Part shown: piece after piece, positions 4,405 to 6,041 of the stretch
How positions within the stretch are numbered: position 1 is the stretch's first letter
Layout of the letters: the number at the start of each line of letters is the position of its first letter
Origin: Chitinophagaceae bacterium
Lineage (GTDB): Bacteria; Bacteroidota; Bacteroidia; Chitinophagales; Chitinophagaceae
Assembly (NCBI GenBank): GCA_021323155.1
Contig: JAJTCI010000185.1
Span: forward strand, 1-6,041
DNA: 6,041 nt
Direction: 5' to 3'
Made by a program: the position numbers and the translations under genes
The notes under the pieces: model-generated
Told to the model about the DNA's origin: nothing
The model's input: the letters and a program-made list of their open reading frames with translations, nothing else
Databases searched by the model: none

Positions 4405-5718
4405 TTATATTTGTTCCAGTTTTATCTCGTAAGCTTTGATCGGGATGCTAACCGCCCGCTCATAGCCACAGGTTTTTTTGATATTCTCAATCCACTGGTC
4501 CATGGAATCGAAGTCGATGTTCCACATATCGTCACTTTCACAGGTGGTGAAGTCTTTTGGGTCATAGATTAGCGTAAACCTCAATTGGAAAAATTCTTCA
4601 GAATCATCCAGGACGAATTGCCGGGCGATCTCAAAGCTAAAATGCTTCCCTTTATCATCGCCCCAGTCATAAGTGCCATATTGAAAAAGAAGCATATCCT
4701 TATCCTTGTCCTTTTCGGTCGATACATGCTTCGCTTTTATTTCATTGAACCATTTAACCGAAAAATCAATTAACGCGTCTGGTGTGAGCGAATCGCCATT
4801 GCGCAAAAATTTATGTATTTCTTTGTTGTAGTACGCTTCAATTTCTGTTAGGGCTAATGTTTTTGCCATGGGACATTTTGTTTTTTCATTTTCCAGCGTT
4901 CGTTTTACTTGTTCCAATTCCTGTTTTGAATAAATCCCCCTGTTTAGGGAGGCAATACCATTGTGGACGGATCTGGCTACCCGGGGAGTGTGTAAAACAA
5001 TGTCATCGACAACGAAAGCGAGGTGCAGACCGACATGGGTTTCCGTTGCTTTTGCCCAAATCTTTCGGCCCTGTTCGTCAAACTTCATCAATAAGGCGTA
5101 GCTGCTGTCATTCGCCTGGTAGATATCTAATTCGGTTATATTTTTTATGTCGATTATGGGAATTGGGTTGATGTAGTAAAGTGTCGAATCCCTCTCAAGC
5201 GTCCTGGGGAAACCATAACCCGTACGGAGGGTAGCCTGTAAAACATTTTCCCGTCTTGCCCGCATCACAGCAACAGCTTGCTTTTGCGCCTCGGACATTT
5301 TAAAATGCCGGTCCCAGCCGGATTGCGGGGATAAGTAGAACAATAGTTCGTCAAGGAAGGTTTGTTTATCCATGAAGCATCCATTTTGCACCTGGAAGTA
5401 TTGAACGGTATCGTTGGCGTTCTTTTGCAACAGGTCGAGGACTTTCGGCGAATGGTGCTGAAGCAACGGGTAAAACGAACTGCGCCTCACCAGTGGGTTG
5501 GGATGGTTTGTCAGTTCATACAATTCAATGTCTGTTGCTTTTTTGAAGACCGTGTCATAGTTGTTTTCCAGGTATTCAGTCATGGCGGTGTCGCTGTAGG
5601 CCGGTAGTTTGGCGACCAGGGCCAGGATCGGTTTCCTGATCCTGGCGGGCTTGAAGATGTCCTGTGCGGATGCCAGGTTGCAGAACGCGATGAATAGAAT
5701 GGTAAATAATAAATTCAT
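4405..5718 (-). CDS. Exported protein with HEAT-like segment and SecD/SecDF P1-head-like domain
   Basis: This 437-aa protein starts with a type I signal peptide (MNLLFTILFIAFCNLASAQ, cleavage expected after Ala18 or Gln19). Residues 62-128 read as a HEAT-like helical pair with LYELTNHPNPLVRRSSFYPL (66-85). Residues about 190-276 resemble the periplasmic head of SecD/SecDF P1: ITELDIYQAN (194-203) matches the DI-x-A start, LLMKFDEQGRKIWAKATETH (209-228) matches the L-D-x-x-G-x-x-x-F-A-x-x-T block, and LAFVVDDIVLHTPRV (233-247) matches the LAIVLDGxVxSAPxI core. The VHNGIASLNRGIYSKQELEQ stretch (251-270) then corresponds to I-x-G-x-x-I-x-G-x-F-x-x-E-E-A. There are no translocase membrane helices, so it is not SecD itself. 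The C-terminal part (about 284-437), with YGTYDWGDDKGKHFSFEIARQF (347-368), is unrecognised. Periplasmic or secreted location is inferred. The gene stands alone between convergent and divergent neighbours. Confidence 0.8.
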   Translation of the reverse strand: MNLLFTILFIAFCNLASAQDIFKPARIRKPILALVAKLPAYSDTAMTEYLENNYDTVFKKATDIELYELTNHPNPLVRRSSFYPLLQHHSPKVLDLLQKNANDTVQYFQVQNGCFMDKQTFLDELLFYLSPQSGWDRHFKMSEAQKQAVAVMRARRENVLQATLRTGYGFPRTLERDSTLYYINPIPIIDIKNITELDIYQANDSSYALLMKFDEQGRKIWAKATETHVGLHLAFVVDDIVLHTPRVARSVHNGIASLNRGIYSKQELEQVKRTLENEKTKCPMAKTLALTEIEAYYNKEIHKFLRNGDSLTPDALIDFSVKWFNEIKAKHVSTEKDKDKDMLLFQYGTYDWGDDKGKHFSFEIARQFVLDDSEEFFQLRFTLIYDPKDFTTCESDDMWNIDFDSMDQWIENIKKTCGYERAVSIPIKAYEIKLEQI

Positions 5719-5852
5719 GGTTTATAATAGCATCTTAAACATTCGATTCTTCTAGTTTAAGCCTAAAGTTCGTTAGTTTAATAATATAATCTTCTAAGCG
5801 AATCGATCATTTGGAACTTAATTCTTCCATTCCGCCTTTTTCCTAAGAATCA

Positions 5853-5866
5853 GGGATTAAGAATTA
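5853..5866 (+). repeat. Dispersed copy of the 14-bp AT-rich unit
   Basis: GGGATTAAGAATTA matches the unit at 4341-4354 at 13 of 14 positions in the same orientation, about 1.5 kb away. It is followed by related AT-rich sequence (ATAATTAACAATTT). Together the copies bracket the exported-protein gene. Confidence 0.6.
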
Positions 5867-5905
5867 ATAATTAACAATTTGGAATGGTGTCATTTACCGC
5901 TTACT

Positions 5906-5935
5906 CAGTCATTGATTCCTCCCACGCAGTCATTG
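5906..5935 (+). promoter_or_regulatory. Paired 9-bp direct repeat, possible operator
   Basis: CAGTCATTG occurs at 5906-5914 and again at 5927-5935, a 21-bp period with a 12-bp spacer, so both copies face the same side of the helix. The match extends weakly to AC-N-CAGTCATTG. It lies about 80 bp before the right-edge start codon. Paired 9-bp direct repeats at 12-13 bp are the layout bound by LytTR-type regulators, but the base match to the known consensus is only partial. Confidence 0.4.
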
Positions 5936-6015
5936 GTGGATGTTACACCTGGCCGGCACGCCTGCAGTGTATTAAGATTACATTGTATAACTAACTGTAT
6001 CCAAAACGTACCCCA

Positions 6016-6041
6016 ATGAAATTTGCCCTCGGCTTATTGCT
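6016..6041 (+). CDS. Start of an exported protein gene (runs off right edge)
   Basis: ATG at 6016 opens a frame reading MKFALGLL and then a partial Leu codon before the window ends. A lysine followed by an aliphatic run is the usual opening of a signal peptide. Only eight full codons are present, so this rests on the start context (ACCCCA before ATG), the signal-like residues and the long promoter-sized gap upstream. No function can be given. Confidence 0.5.

Larger units (their letters stand above)
5719..6015. other. Divergent intergenic region with AT-rich repeats
   Basis: This 297-bp gap between the exported-protein gene and the right-edge gene has no credible coding frame. It is AT-rich near 5719-5880 and contains a 9-bp inverted repeat TTAATTCTT (5818-5826) / AAGAATTAA (5859-5867), one copy of the 14-bp unit, and the paired CAGTCATTG repeat. 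It must hold the promoters of both flanking genes, but I could not place either with confidence. Confidence 0.75.

Noticed and set aside
5719..5780. Minus-strand promoter for the exported-protein gene
   Set aside because: A TTTA and AATGTTTA pair at 20-bp spacing can be found, but AATGTTTA matches only four of six fixed positions of the -7 consensus in very AT-rich DNA, too weak to report.
5981..6010. Promoter for the right-edge gene using ATTGTATAAC
   Set aside because: It looks like an E. coli-type -10 box, but no TAnnTTTG element or suitably spaced -33 TTTG is present for a Bacteroidota sigma factor.

Overview
The window looks like chromosomal DNA of a Bacteroidota bacterium, most likely from the Chitinophagaceae or a close relative. 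This is inferred from protein style (lipoproteins with short lipobox signals, a DoxX-like/DUF2071 pair, a UbiE-type methyltransferase with an N-terminal membrane anchor), A-rich sequence rather than Shine-Dalgarno motifs before starts, mainly TAA stops, and AT-rich micro-repeats between genes. No RNA gene, CRISPR array, transposase, phage gene or integrase was seen.

Positions 1-3208 hold six minus-strand genes packed as one probable operon. In transcription order they are a 164-aa lipoprotein, a cupin lipoprotein, a four-helix DoxX-like membrane protein, a DUF2071 protein, a membrane-anchored methyltransferase, and the N-terminus of a further exported protein that runs off the left edge. Junctions are tight: a TAATG overlap, a 10-bp overlap, and gaps of 19-56 bp. 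The products all look directed to the envelope or membrane, except DUF2071, which is predicted cytosolic. No pathway can be named from the sequence alone.

Positions 3209-3531 are a 323-bp gene-free divergent region and the most structured DNA in the window. It contains a candidate plus-strand promoter of the Bacteroidota type (TTTG / TAnnTTTG-like), a long GC-rich hairpin, five tandem copies of an 11-bp unit (consensus AGATAAAGCAT) and a nest of CATGCC/GGCATG palindromes. All of these precede a plus-strand 263-aa conserved hypothetical protein (3532-4323).

Positions 4405-5718 encode, on the minus strand, an exported 437-aa protein with an unusual composition: signal peptide, HEAT-like helical segment, a domain that reads like the periplasmic P1-head subdomain of SecD/SecDF, and an unrecognised C-terminal region. 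The gene is bracketed by copies of a 14-bp AT-rich unit (GGAATTAAGAATTA). The right-hand intergenic region (5719-6015) has a 9-bp direct repeat at 21-bp spacing just before the start of another plus-strand gene, of which only about nine codons are present.
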